From the NCBI GenBank assembly GCA_035771175.1, contig CM069602.1, positions 6,390,001 to 6,454,000 of the forward strand: 64,000 nt of DNA, in the 5' to 3' direction. Positions 23,901 through 37,065 of the stretch are shown here, piece by piece; positions within the stretch are counted from its first letter, which is position 1, and the number at the start of each line of letters is the position of its first letter. Source of the stretch: Paratinospora sagittata (lineage: Eukaryota > Streptophyta > Magnoliopsida > Ranunculales > Menispermaceae). The notes below the pieces were generated by a model. The model was given only the letters and a program-made list of their open reading frames with translations, did no database searches and was not told where the DNA came from. A program made the position numbers and the translations under genes.

Positions 23901-26900
23901 ATCCAAAAGAATTGGTGGAAATCAACCTGACCAAGGTACCAAAATCTATTATTGGTACTGACATTGTTAACTAGGAGAGAGAAAGACAAAGCTCCAACTC
24001 CTATTCTATTCAAGGTTGCTCTGCCTAAAGGAGTATCACTATCTAAATGAATGATAGCATATTCACACATGTTTCATACTTTAATTGATGTATTTCCAGC
24101 ATAGTCTTAATAATATAAGATCTAAGATGTACATTAAAAGGAAGCAATAATATATCAGTAGCTGCTTCGCACTCACATTCTCCACGATGATCCTTGACCA
24201 TGAATGCTTCAGTCTTTGCTTCTCTTACTCCAATTCCATCTCGGTTATCATCCACAACTCTGGCACCTAACCTGAACTTCCGGCTCCTTGTCCAGCTCGA
24301 ATTATCTGTAAAAACTAACTCACCAACCACACCTTTCCCCTCGTTGAGATTTAAAAATGCATCCCCTGTAAGTAATGGTCTCTTCCCCTCCCTTTCTTTG
24401 ACAATGTTGTTTTTGAACTCTTCATGTGTCCAATTGTCTTCTTTATCACCTTCAAAATCTCCCTCTAGCACTACTATTTCCACCTTAGACAAGGATTCAG
24501 GACCTGAGTTGAAAACTTCCCCAGTAAAAGCATCAACTAAAACAACCTCTATGATGGACTTGTCCTCCCCTTCAACTTTAGCACCAGTAAAAACAGGAAG
24601 AGAAAGCTTGTTCTTGAACTGTAGCTGTAGGCTCCTTGATGTAGAAGGATGTACTTGTTTCCCACAAGTTCTGACCAGGAAATGGACCAAAAAAAGGATC
24701 AATCATACAATTATCTTTTTCTTTTACACTCAAAAGAATACAAATTCACCAGGGAGTTTTAGCTCTTACGGCTTAATGCTGGCCAAATGCTGTCTTAATG
24801 CGACTTCAACCTCCTCTTTTACCTGAAAGAACACTACTGCATAAATGACCTATTACTATTGCATGTAAAATTACTTCATACAAGTAATGCTCCAAACACA
24901 TTAATGAGAGGTTATGAAAACTCGTATTTGTTTTGATATAGAGATAGTAAATACCCTATTTATTGACACCTTTTTTTTTTCATTTACTGCTAAAATTATA
25001 AAGTCAGAAGTGACCTAGCGATCACGGGTTCTACACCAAAAACAACATCTCCAATACGGAAGTAAAGCTACGTACATCTTCCCTTCCTCAGACCCCACAA
25101 TGGCTGGAGCACTAAGTACGCCCATATATATATATATGGATTGACAAAAGCTTCAACTAACTTAAAAGATATATGAGTTTTCCTAACACTTGTGTAAAAA
25201 TTCTTTACACTTGTATAAGATGACAATTTTTTTACAGAATTTCTCAGCTGAACAATTCTGAATTCTCAATGAACAATGTTTAGAGAAAAGTAGGAGTTAC
25301 TTGCCCTTGTAACTCGTGGATATGTAAACTTGAACAATTCAATTGGAGATGGCAAAAAGAGGGGTAATCCAGTGCATGAAGCTTCTGCTTATGCAAGGTC
25401 CATGACCACCTCGGTCAGATGGCAACAAAGCGCCAATGATCCCCTTCCCAACTATGGTAAAAAGATGCAATGTTGATGCATATACTTAAAAAAAATGTGC
25501 CATTATTTGTACTCATTTACATCTAAGACTGTAGATGTTTATCTCTAAGATAAAGCATTCGGATCATGTTGTGACCCATAGAATTAGTGCAAAAAGAAGA
25601 TAAGTGGACGCAATTTTGTACAAGATACTTGATTTATTTTCAATGACAACTAAATGAGAATTGCTACAAGATTGAAAAAGGATGTAAGTAGTCCAAATTT
25701 TTTTCAAAAGTGATGGTAGTGTCCATGAGAATCTTGTAGTTGAAGAATTGAACTAGGGACATAACATGAAAACGAGTAACATGACCAAATAATACACCTA
25801 TCTAGAGATTTATGGACACATACTAAATAAATACCTAGCAATAAGTTAATGGTACTAGTTTTAGGATCTATAAAAGCAAGAAGAATGGTAAAAGGTCAAA
25901 ATTCAAATTTAGGTGATTAAAAAAAGAAATGCTTAACGATATGTACTCTATTCTCTAGATAATTATGAACAGCAAAGCATGATTCATGTCACTATTCACC
26001 AAACCAAATAATCAGAAGACAGTAAAGATGAAGATAGTAACACGTCGAGGAGTACCTGCAGCTTTCACTGTAAAGATGGTGTGTCAGGCTGTCAGCACAT
26101 ATTTTCAACTTTATCGCATGTCAAACTCCATTAATTGTGCATTTCAAATGTTTAGTGCAAATGGTATTTTATCTAAACATCTAAAGGACAATGAGTGTAA
26201 TGCCCATAAGGCAATTTCATAATTATGACTAAAGATTATCATGATATCATTTTTTGTTAGCATAACTCAACAGACAAAATAATATATATTATGTTTGGTC
26301 AATTCAAAAAAATGACATTAAATTTTGAATTTTGGATAAAGTTGCCGCCCCTAATTCATTATATTTATAATGTTATGCCCACCAAAACATGATAATCATG
26401 AAAATTTAATTCACTAAAAGATCCATTTAGTCAAATTACCATGGTGCCTTTGAAAGTATTGGGTAATACAATGGCGGTCCCACTAATTGAATAAACCCTC
26501 CAACCAAAAATATGCTTTATGCAACTCCATTATGAATATCATATGCATTTTCAGGTTTTTCATTTTTGTTTGAGGAAACACTTCACTTCCATATGAGTGA
26601 CTTAAAATTTATGTTTCTAAAAACCGTTTATGCCATAGTTTGGAAAAAATATCAACTTTGTTAAAAGAACTGCTTATAAGGTACCAGTATTACAACAATT
26701 CATGTATAATATTCAACTAAAAGGAATCTTAACGGTGATCTACGTATGGAACTCTTTTTTAGACTTCAATAGCTCAAAATTTAAAATGAATTGACAAATA
26801 GCATTCAAATAAACACAGACCAGAATAATCCACGATAAATTTTAAAGTCCAGCTCAGCCACAACCCACCACCAAAAGAACAAGGAGGGGAAGAGGATAAA

Positions 26901-28539
26901 TTATATATAAATTACTTACATTTTCAAGTACATTTTGATTCAAAACCACATATTACAAAATTAGACATCCACATCCATGGGTACCACGGAATTCAAGAAC
27001 AGATATTAGAATCAAAGAGTAAAAGCTCAAATTCCTGATTATTGCACACATTTAAGTGCATTCTGAATTTGCCATGACAGAAAATTCATTCAAGTGAGAT
27101 GACTTACAATAGAGTTTTTAATAACAATCACAAGGATGGGGACCAGCTTTGGGAGGAAATCAAGTTTTTGGCAAGCTCGGTTTTCACTTTTTGACTGGAA
27201 TACAGATTGGAGGAACTGTTTATCTCAGGGTCGTGGCTCATGATTCTTCTAGGGGCATAGTTGTTTCCTTGTTTACATTTGTGCTTAGTGATGTGGACTG
27301 ATGTTTGGTCGACATAAGCACCTCAGGCACTTTTCTACTCTTTGTAACACATTATTTCTTGCTTACATAGTAAATAAAATAAACTTTGTTTATGCTCAAA
27401 AAAAAAAAAAAAAAGTGAAATGACTTGCAACTCTTCTAAGCAAGGGCTCCAGACCAGAGAAGAAATTCTGAAAACTATTCATTTTCATCGCTTCCAACAT
27501 CACACTAGAAGTCAATAAAAGAAAAGTAGAAAAAAAGAAACTATCATCAGTTTAATCCCACAATCTTCCACAAATTATTCTACTAGTATTTGACACATAA
27601 AAAAATCTAAACAAAGTAACAAAAATATCAATTTCCATGATTCTAGGCGCATAGCAGTTTTTAACACTACAAGTCCCAAAACAACAAGAAGGAGGATTAC
27701 TAAAGGTTTTGGCAGCCGGGCCCAAATTTGTTCTCATCTCCTAAACCAAAATATTAATCCACCATTTTGACCCGCAAGTCATGGCTTCAAATTCAAATAT
27801 AGCCTCTCCAAAATGCAAGCATAAGGCTACTTAGATCATCAACCCTTCCCTAGACCCTATAGTAGCACAAGCCTTGTGCAAACTAGTAGTTACATTGAAA
27901 AGGAAGGATAGTGATAGTCCAAATGAAAGTTCAGGGAAAGGGGGATTCAACAATTGCAATTAATGGGGGCCAAAGATAGGCCTAATTGGAATGGCTTGAA
28001 TGATAATTTGAAGGTAAGAACAATCATGACAAGGATTGAGGAACTGAGGCATAGACACTTAAATCAACAAAGAACAGTATTTGATAGAACTCAATGAAAG
28101 TTAGAATTTGACCTGCCAAAAGATGTTTGGAATGAGAGTATGACGATAATGATTTTACTTTCCTCTTTTATTGTTAAATCTCACAAACACGATCAGACTC
28201 ATTTAAGCTTTCACCCACAAAAACAAAAACCCTACCCACTATAATAACCAATTCATATTTCACAACTGAAGCTCACAAGTACAAAAAAAAATTTAAAAAA
28301 ATAAAAAAAAAATTCTGTTTCTCAAAGATCAAAGCATGCCCAATTCGAAAATCACAAAATTCGATTTCACAATCACTGTATGTAATAAGCAACACAAACA
28401 TCCCTAAAAAAGAAAACAAGAAAGAAAAGGCGACGGTGACTAACCTCCTCAAAGCAGGAACTTTGGGACGCTTCACCTCGTGGCTTTCAGATTCTGACTC
28501 CACCTTGCCATGCTCATCTGGTTGCCGCTTCTGCGACAT
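20921..28539 (-). CDS. CBP60-like: CBP60 calmodulin-binding protein / transcription factor
   Basis: Seven coding exons read by eye: 28539-28445, 27504-27429, 24822-24770, 24670-24177, 23063-22903, 21800-21594, 21520-20921. They sum to 1686 bp, or 561 residues, and close in frame. CBP60 proteins are plant nuclear DNA-binding factors; members regulate salicylate synthesis, immunity and growth. The conserved region starts at [19 protein letters not shown] with [16 protein letters not shown], passes [16 protein letters not shown] and [17 protein letters not shown], and continues with [18 protein letters not shown]. The basic aromatic C-terminus ([18 protein letters not shown]) is where CBP60a-f types bind calmodulin. 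A KRPK motif near residue 25 may be a nuclear signal. All introns are GT-AG except intron 2, which appears to begin GCAAGT. An upstream in-frame Met at 28599 was not chosen because family proteins start just before the KR-rich segment. Confidence 0.94.
25001..25125 (+). repeat. SINE-like fragment (Au-type) in CBP60 intron 2
   Basis: It carries a tRNA B-box-like CACGGGTTCTAC and the body phrase AAGCTACGTACATCTTCCCT followed by CAGACCCCACAATGG, matching the plant Au SINE layout (GTAAGGCTGCGTACA ... GACCCCGC). It is diverged and no target duplication was found. Confidence 0.55.
27092..27430 (+). mobile_element. A-tailed retroposon with 18-bp target duplication at a splice donor
   Basis: AAGTGAGATGACTTACAA (27092-27109) and AAGTGAAATGACTTGCAA (27413-27430) are a 16/18 direct repeat around a 303-bp insert (27110-27412) ending in about 15 A residues. 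That is the signature of LINE-driven target-primed insertion. The insert has no recognised SINE boxes or coding domain; it may be a truncated LINE or a retrocopied transcript. The right copy overlaps the last two bases of CBP60 exon 2 and the start of intron 2. The insert is antisense to CBP60. Confidence 0.85.
27765..27895 (+). repeat. SINE-like fragment (Au-type) in CBP60 intron 1
   Basis: It contains GCAAGCATAAGGCTACTTAG, then CCCTTCCCTAGACCCTATAG and GCCTTGTGCA, the degenerate Au SINE body. A B-box-like GGCTTCAAATTC lies before it. Confidence 0.55.
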
Positions 28540-31333
28540 GCTACGAAATTTTCCAGAGAAGAGAAACAAGGACAAGAAGAGACTATATAGCGGCAACAAT
28601 CAACAACAACCAGAGAACGTCAACCGCAATCAATGCGAGGCAACAAGGAAGGAAGCAGGATCAACAAACAAGAACAAGGAGCAATAGGATCGAGCCACCG
28701 ATAGTTAATGCCCAAATTCCAAACTCCTACCATCCATCGTTGTCCCCAAACTTTGGCTGCGTTCGACAGAATCGATCGCCTCAGATTTGTTAGGCCAAAT
28801 AAAATAAAATAAAAAAGTAAAAAAATCAGACAAGTTTCTAGGTGAGATTCTACGGATTTTTACTCTACACTACCGAGCAAAACTCAAGAACGAGCGAGCC
28901 GCGAGACGAGATATGCGGCTTTGCGCGTTACCCAGTGTAACGGGTCACGTCCACGCGGTTTTGTGCTTGCGTGGCTTATCTTTTTTCAATTTATAAAGAA
29001 GCTTCTAGTTCTTTTTTCTTTTTTTATTTTTTCTTTTTTTATTTTTTTGTTTTGTAAGATTAGCTATTAGTTCAATGTTCAAAAAAAAATTAAAAATTAA
29101 AAAATAATCACCAATCAAATTAGTTTTTATCAGTGGCACGCAAGTAATGTTTTTTTTATTTTATGACGAAATTAATTTATTTACATTTAACCTCAGTTAA
29201 ATCACAAAGGTACAAAAATGTTTCCATCAAGAGTCTTTCGTATATAAAAAGAATTTGAAACCTATAACTTTATTTAAAAAAAAAACGGATATCACGTCAT
29301 TCAACTAAAGTTTCCCTTCGGCCCTTTGGCCGAGATAAAATCTTTATCTTGCGATTACAAGTGAAAATGCTCATTCCCAATTAAGGGAGATGTCATCGTC
29401 TCTTCGTGACAGTGCTGGTTTCAAGGGTATTAGTCTCAAGACGTAAATCGTGCTAGTACACGTGGCTCGAACTTTAGTAAAGTTACTAAAGTTGTTTAAT
29501 TTCATTTCACCAAAAGGTTGATAGAGGACCTTTACTTCAACTCATGAAAATATTTTATGTTGTGTTAACGTACTATCTTGTTTAGAGAAGTACATTGTCA
29601 GTGAAAGGCATATTTTCCTACGTTTGCCCACATGCCACATCATTAAAATTTTCTTTATATTTAGATGCTGTCATATTTGAAGAGACATTTCACTGAAATA
29701 ATATATTTTTTTGTACTAAGACTTTTTATTTTTTTCTTTGCTCCTCTAATTTTGTGGCAGTATATAAATTTTTTTCAGAAATTGAGTGTGATATATTAAA
29801 TCATTCAAGGGTAGTTTGAATAGAAAAGGTTAAAACAAGTGATGTAGCATAGCACGGATGAGTGTAAAAGAGGAAGATCACTTATATTATATTACTAATA
29901 TATATCAACTCAACGTGCTGTGTATTTCTTATATTATTATAGATTGTAGGTAGTTTTTTATTTTTGAAAACAGATTGTAGGTAGTTTGGTAAAACAATAT
30001 ATGGGACAAAACGACAAACATCCCGTCATTAATTCTAGCGCCCCTCTGAAGGAATAATGTGTCTTTTGAAATTTGAAAATAGGCATTAGATTGTTACAGC
30101 AAATCCAGCACTATTATTGCCAATCCTTCTTATTATTATTATTGTCATTATCCTGTTTCAGGTGTTATTATTAGGAAGACATAAATTCAAGATTCTCCAC
30201 AGAAGGCTTACGGATATGGGAACCTGCACGGACGCGCCACGTGTACAGGAAAGTTGCTCTATAGCCATACCCATGCATTTTAAATTTATTCATTTATTTT
30301 ATTTGTTTTTTTGTTAACTTACTGGGCCGAGGAAGATGATAAATGTATTGGGCAATGAGGTAGTCCATGACTCCATCGCTGCCGGTCGAATAATTTCAGT
30401 TAATAAAAAATAAAAAATAAAAACCCTAGAATAGCTAATAATCTATTCTAGTACCACGAGAGCGCCCACACAGTTGAAGGTGAAATCTTTTGAAAAATAC
30501 TTTATAAATATATTTTTTAAATATATTTTGTTAACATTATTTTTAAAAATTGTTATATCCTTTTGAATTAAATATATCAATACGTGACTCGAGACAATTT
30601 AACAACTTTCAAGAATAATATCAATAAAGTATATTTGTAATGTATGTTAGTCAAACATTACTCAAATTTTTTATCATTTAAAATTACCCTCATAAGTTTA
30701 TATTTTATTTTATCTAAAAAAAATACTTTTAATGTTAATAATGGTATAATGATATTGTTGTTGTAAATATGTTAAATATTTAAATAGTAATTATATGTAT
30801 TATATACATATCTCAATTAGTATGATATCTAAGTAATATATATATCCAAATAGTATATGTATTCAAGTAGTAAATATATCTAAGTTGTATAAATATGTAT
30901 ATATATGTATCCGATATGAATCATATAAGAGCACAATTACTCATCTGTGTAAAAGCATAATTATCTATCATGTGAGTTGGTGATCTTTTAATATAAATCA
31001 CTCTCTATAAATATAAAAGAGATGATAAAAAAAAATTATACAAAATGATGTTGAGAAACTGAGAAAAGAAAGAGAAATGAATAATAAAATAATAAATAAT
31101 AATAAATAAAATTTAATATTTTTCTTTGAACATTGTTTGATTATTCTGATTCAATTTACAACAATTGTTAATTTTTAATTAATTTTTACTTTCTCATGCA
31201 TGATCTCCTGCTCGTTTAACCTTTTTAGATTTAACTTATTCCTATTCTGCCATCATAAATCATAACTTTTAACATTTTACTCTTATATATCCTATTTTTC
31301 TTTTTATTTGTATAGTATTATATATAACTTTAC

Positions 31334-31335
<2 letters not shown>

Positions 31336-31369
<34 letters not shown>
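31336..31369. repeat. (TA)n microsatellite
   Basis: About 17 uninterrupted TA units between two copies of the phrase ACTTTACCTTTATA. Confidence 0.9.
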
Positions 31370-31373
<4 letters not shown>

Positions 31374-34300
31374 AAAGTAACTTTACCTTTATACTTCAAG
31401 GCACGCATGTGCGTCTCTATCTACAGACACATATATATACACTTCACAATAAAAATCATGGAAGGGACACTAATTTGTGTAAGAGGCACATTATTTCCGG
31501 CGTTTTAAAAATGATTTAGCTATGCCCCTGCTCATATTCAAGAGGCACTACGTCAATAAAGATAAAAATGTTAAGAAAAAAGGAATAGAAGAAATAAATG
31601 AAATGGGCCGGGAACAGAGCCAACGTGTGATGAGGTAGGAGTTGGGCGTGGGAGTGGAGTAAAAAGGGGGCATGAATTGACTTGCACTACCTCTCCCCCA
31701 ACTTCCTTTTCACCATTTTTTTTGAAATCCTTCTCATCAATTAAACCTAACAATTGGAGGTTTATTTATTGTGCGGGTCTCAAGTGGTTACTATCGTAGT
31801 GTTTATCTTAATTAAGAGTCCCAATTTGATCTGATCTTATATCAATAATAAAATACATAAATAAAAATTAAAAAGTTGTTGATCAAGTGATTAGATAAAA
31901 AGACAAGTAATCAAAAAATTACGAGTTTAAGCTCCAATCACATATTTTTCCTCTAAGGTATATATAAGCCTGAACGAAAAAAAAAAAATTAAAAATTTTA
32001 AGGGGTGTCCTCTTTACGGACTAAGAGCTTTCACCTCTTAAAATTAGTCGAATGTGTGTAAATTAAAGGTAGGGAAGGAAGAGAGTATATAGATCACTTC
32101 TTTGTTAAATAAATAGTTGCTGGCTGCTTGGTGAGTGCCAAATGCACTGACGAAAAAAGTGGTTGAGACACGAAGGCCACTTACCAACCAACCTAACCAG
32201 TCCTCTAGTTCTGCGCTACTGATGTCAACAAGTTGGCTTTGTACCATACCTATTCGGCTATTCCACAAAATCCAATATCCAACTAACTAATATGCATGTG
32301 CCCTGATATATTTTTTCTTCAAGTGGACCTAAAGTGATATATTTTTTCAAACGCCCTTTTGAAAAACTAATATTTGTATATTATTAACCTTGTTCAATTA
32401 ATTATATTTCAATGCATGACTAAGAGAAAGATTAATGATTAAACACTTTTATTTAGTTCTCTTAGAAGGAATCATTCCATTTTCCCTTATTCTTTTTCTA
32501 TGTTCACAAGTGGAACGTGAGTTAATAATAGGCATGGGCTATTTATAATTTTATTTTATTTTATTTTTAACTTTTTATTTAATATTAGTTTGCTGACGTA
32601 TTTAATACCCACTTCACAAAGTCCAAAAAATAATGAATGTTTCTTCATAATTCTACGCACTTTCCTTGAATGTTTCTTCATGTTTCGAATGTTAAAAAAA
32701 AAACTTGTAAAATAAGCTTTTTCTTCTAAATGAACTGTGAACTAACAATTTTGTGTGTGTTTTCTCTTTGTATTTTTTTTTTTTTTTTTTTTGAGAAACT
32801 AACTTGTGCAATATGGATAATTAACTATTTATCTTTTATTGTATTAAATGCAGATTAAAACAACAGGTGACAAATAAAAAGAGTGGTGGTAGGTGGACGA
32901 GTACCTGATATGAGATAGAAGGGCAGAGCTCCCTTGTCCATATATCATTTCTGAAATGGAAAATATTAAAAATCTTATACATATCCAATCAGGTGGCGAA
33001 CTATATATTTAGTTTCAATCACCCCTTTTCAGGTATATTTCTAAAATGATTCACGCAACGTCAGAAAATGAGAAGGACAACTTCCCCATAGTCCCGTACC
33101 TCGTTCTAAATGACACTCTTACTTAGTAGACGCGAGAAAGTCATTTTCATAGAAAAAGCAAAGGCTAAAGAGTATTAATTGTAAATGTACCCACAAAAAT
33201 ACATTTACTTTGTCGACATACTTTATAAATTTTTAATAAGCAAAGTGTTAAAATGATCTAAGATTCATACAAAATATACTTAAGTTGGCATGAAAATACA
33301 TCATATTACCACATCATGAGAGAGAAAAAAGAAAAACTCTTTAGTCACAATATACCATATCTGTATGGGGATATGATTTAGGGTATAATATTTTAGTTAT
33401 AAAAATATTTCTATTTCAATAATAATACATTATTAGTGGGTGTAAAAAACATTTTTGGCGGTCAAATTTAAAATTATTCATGTTAAATTAAGCTAATTTT
33501 TTAGAAAAGTTCCAACATGTCAACTTTGGCCCGCTCCTTTCTCAAATTGATAGAGGAGTTATTTGATAAAATGAGTGGGGGGTCAAGTTGTCCATCTTCT
33601 TATCTCACCAGATATGGATCGTTTGACTGTTTGGTTAGCGGTTTAAATTGATCTTTTATCTTAAAAAGTATAAGATAAGCGTTTAATGAAAAAAATTTAA
33701 AATCTTTATTAAAAAAGACTAATCTTTAAAAATTAATGATAAGAGAATTATTATAATCTTTCGGTTTGAATTCCAAGATCTGAATTGTCAATAAGATTTG
33801 GTGACCGGTTCATCACCAACCAGGCCACCGTATTCGGCTACATTGGTTTTGGCCCAAACTTAGACCCAACCAAAGCCATTACACCCAACATATGATATGG
33901 GCCCCAACATAATCAACCTAAACTAGCAGACAACCATTTTGAAAATTATGCTTATGGATAAAAAAATTAATTTCTATAAACAATTATGAAGAAAATTTAG
34001 AAAGAGCAAAAACGTTTCTTCAACATTATTTAAAACGTCACTCTATTTATTAGATAGCATGAGATTAAAATTTAGAATATTTAACTATTTATTTATTAAG
34101 TAATGCTCTATGTACGTTGGGTACCAACGTCATTTTTTGTCGTTGACATCTAGCCTCCATCAGATGTTTTAAAGATGCGTTTATTGAGAATGCTACGTAA
34201 TAAACCCACGTTCCGAAAATATCCAAGAAAGCTGAATGCCACTGTCAAAATATGGCGTCGACACCTGACATATATAAAACATTTTTCTTATTTGTTTTCC

Positions 34301-36176
34301 CTATAGTTATTAAGACCGTCTTTATTTTACTACAAACATGCTGCTTTTCTTTTCTTTTTTTATTATCCCTTGGAAGACATGTTGATATCCTGGATGCATA
34401 TAAAATAAATAAAGGATACTACCATCACACATAATCCAATGATCAATCTTTTTTAAAACTTCTATATATATATATATATATAATTACCTCTTTGTTTATG
34501 CATCACACAGAGAGAGCTGCGTGAATGCAAGAATCTCATGCTGGATGTAAGGAAATGTCAAACGACTCAAACCTTTCAAAAGCATTTGTTTGTTGAAGGA
34601 GGCCCCAACACAAGCCCAGTCCAACTTGGGTTTCAACTTTTGAAAGCAGATCATCTGAGCCTACGTCAGTGGTTATCCAACGGATATACTTAGGTGCCAT
34701 CCGTTTGGTTCTTTCATATCATGGTTAGGGTAACCAACGTTAAAGCACCCTAACCCAACTGGACTCTATAGTCTCTTGAGCAAATGGAAATGATATTATG
34801 ACCTTGTTTGTTTCCACGGTAGGTAGGAACGATAGAGCGGTAAGCTTTTTGTTAAATACAACAAAGAGCACATTTGAGAAATCAACTTTAGTGGTGGAAG
34901 AGCGCAATTTTTGACATTTTATGAAAACTCCTTTCCATTAGCTTTTTCGTTTGAGACCTGTGTTTGAAAAAGAAATGCTTTTGAGTATAAACGTAGAAGT
35001 TGTACTAAAGAAGGCCTATAATATTTGACAATGTTACTTTGAAAAAGAAAAAAAAAAAGTCTTAGTTATCACTTGAGAAACAAGTAAAATGCAATTTGTA
35101 TTATATTCTAATCATGTAAGCTAAAAACCAGAATCTGTCGAATTGTAAGCAAGTGCCACTTTTCTTGTTTCAATTTGTATTAATATATAATACAAGAACT
35201 ATCTAACATACATTACAAGATGAATGTTAAAAATTGAGCTCTGGAATAATGTAAAAAAGTATTTTCCTTGATTAAAATGGTGACATTAGTGTCTGTTGAC
35301 GCCAAGTAATGGACATTTTAATATGGGCCCTAATACTTAATTAAATATGTATTACTATTTTGGAATGGGTAATTCAGCTAAATTACTTGATCATCACGTG
35401 CTCCCCCCCGTCCCCCACAATATACTAATCAAACGAAAGTAAGCTTAAAAGGCAAAGCTTCCAAGTGATATCTTTTTTCTCTGTACTTAGGGTTCTCTGG
35501 TCACTGGAGACATTCGCCAACTTGACTAATATCAAAATGGAAGATTTAGTTTTGTTTATGGGCAAAAGGACACCTAACATGAATGGACCATTTTAGAATC
35601 CAATTGAAACTCCGTTAAGTCCACAACAACTCATGATCTTTTGAGTTTGGACTAAAGCTCGGCTCATGTCATGTGAGATCACATGTAATAAGCCATGGAG
35701 GATGCCACTGTCACATGCTTTCTATCTGTTTATTATATAATTAATTCTAGCAGATTTTGCAGATTAATTAGAATTCTATTTCTCAGTTTTTAAATACAGC
35801 ACTGCTATCCTACTTCTGAATTATGCAACAGTGCAAGTAGCCTTCATTAATAATTTGTTGGTCCACGATGTGAATCAACATAATACCACTACTACTTCGG
35901 ATATAAGTAAAATATAAATTAAAATCTTAACCTCACCGGTACCGTAGCCTTTTATGATAAAATCTACACCCGAATTCAAAGATAGGTAAGTTGAAAATAA
36001 TAATGATGCTAGATCTAATCTCGCCCAACAAGTGACTCTTAAATAAATTATTTTATGAATTTGAACATTCAGTCTTTAGGATATAATAGAGCAACTTTAA
36101 CTTTCACAATTACGCCAAAACCTATCATTTACCTTATTTATTCATGCGTCTAAGTTCCTTTGATTATCCTAGAATC

Positions 36177-36365
36177 ACCAATAATGAGGCATTGCGCTCG
36201 TGGTTGAGGAGGTCGACACATGATCAAGTAATCTCGAGTTTGACTCCCAACCCAAAGTCCTTTCCCCGGGATTTGATGAGGAGATTAGTTGTTCCACCTT
36301 TAGTGGGGTGCGATACTCTTTAGGTGTGTGCACCGTTCTAAGATGATAAAAAGGACTTGAACACA
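36177..36365 (+). repeat. tRNA-derived SINE
   Basis: An A-box-like TGGTTGAGGAGG is followed about 30 bases later by the B-box-like CTCGAGTTTGACTCC, the internal RNA polymerase III promoter spacing of a tRNA-headed SINE. A body of about 100 bases follows (CCCGGGATTTGATGAGGAGA, GGTGTGTGCACC). No target duplication was found and the 3' end is approximate. It is a different family from the Au-like pieces. Confidence 0.55.
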
Positions 36366-36965
36366 TAAATACACTAGTTGAATTTAGTTTCAAAGTTCCC
36401 TTCCTCATTTTCCTTTCACTTATATCTCGTGCCACAAGTCGTTTTCACTTAACGTTGGGCTATTATTTTAGTTCATGTTCACCCAACAGGTGCTTTCTTT
36501 ATAGTAACATTAACTGGTAAAACAGAGTCCATTAGTTAAGGAACGAGTTTGATATTAATGTAATATATATTTCATCATCCCACTAAGGGCAATTTGCGTT
36601 TTCATATTAAACCCCATATGACACTGGTAATAGAACAACCGAATCCAAGGGGGTCAACAACAACAAATAAGAAAACAAAACAAAACCATTAGATAAGATT
36701 TGGCTAAAAAAAAATGCATAAATAAAGGGAACAATTACTAGTGTCGGTTAATAAAGAAGAGAGGACACAGGCTCATCAGACGGACCTGGAATTCATGGTT
36801 TTAGCAGACAATGTAATTGAGTGAAGAGATTCGAACACTCCTCAAAATATGGCAACCGAAAACAACAACTCATATCGTACCCCATGTGCAAGGCTGTCAT
36901 CTACAGACCTGCTCAGCTTCGAATGCTTTCTCTTTCTCCAATACTTTTTTTCTTTCTTTTCTCCT

Positions 36966-36975
36966 CTATATATAC
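36966..36975 (+). promoter_or_regulatory. TATA box of the proline-rich GASA gene
   Basis: CTATATATAC lies 91 bp upstream of the ATG. The leader that follows has a (CT)n tract at 37015-37031, a common plant core-promoter or leader element. Confidence 0.6.
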
Positions 36976-37065
36976 TGCCTGCACCCGATATCTTTTAGTC
37001 ACAATCTGCTAGCGCTCTCTCTCTCTCTCTTTCTCGGCTCGCGCTACCTATTTTACTCCTTACAA

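Larger units (their letters stand above)
28540..36960. other. Gene-poor AT-rich region (8.4 kb)
   Basis: No protein gene, tRNA or rRNA is supported. The left end is the CBP60 leader and promoter, containing CAACAACAACC-type leader sequence. The remainder is AT-rich with microsatellites (31336-31369, 34462-34482), many A- and T-runs and a SINE near 36.2 kb. The right end is the GASA promoter. Long TE bodies were not recognised by eye; old degraded copies are possible. Confidence 0.55.

Noticed and set aside
24194..24826. 210-codon open frame on the plus strand, Ser/Thr/Pro-rich
   Set aside because: It is antisense to CBP60 exon 4, which matches the family and splices in frame.
20921..28539. 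Alternative donor AGA|GTTGCA for CBP60 intron 2
   Set aside because: It keeps the frame but removes one of the two valines in the conserved RRVVKEEVE, and GTTGCA is a poor donor; GCAAGT fits better. Not fully excluded without transcripts.
28273..28599. Longer CBP60 start at 28599 (MLPLYSLFLSLF...)
   Set aside because: The extension is hydrophobic, unlike CBP60 N-termini, and the next Met (28539) gives the usual basic start.
29318..29370. U2 snRNA-like string (TTCGGCCCTTTGGCCGAGAT)
   Set aside because: It resembles the U2 5' segment TCGGCCTTTTGGCTAAGAT, but there is no upstream USE/TATA pair of plant snRNA genes, and similarity ends after about 25 bases.
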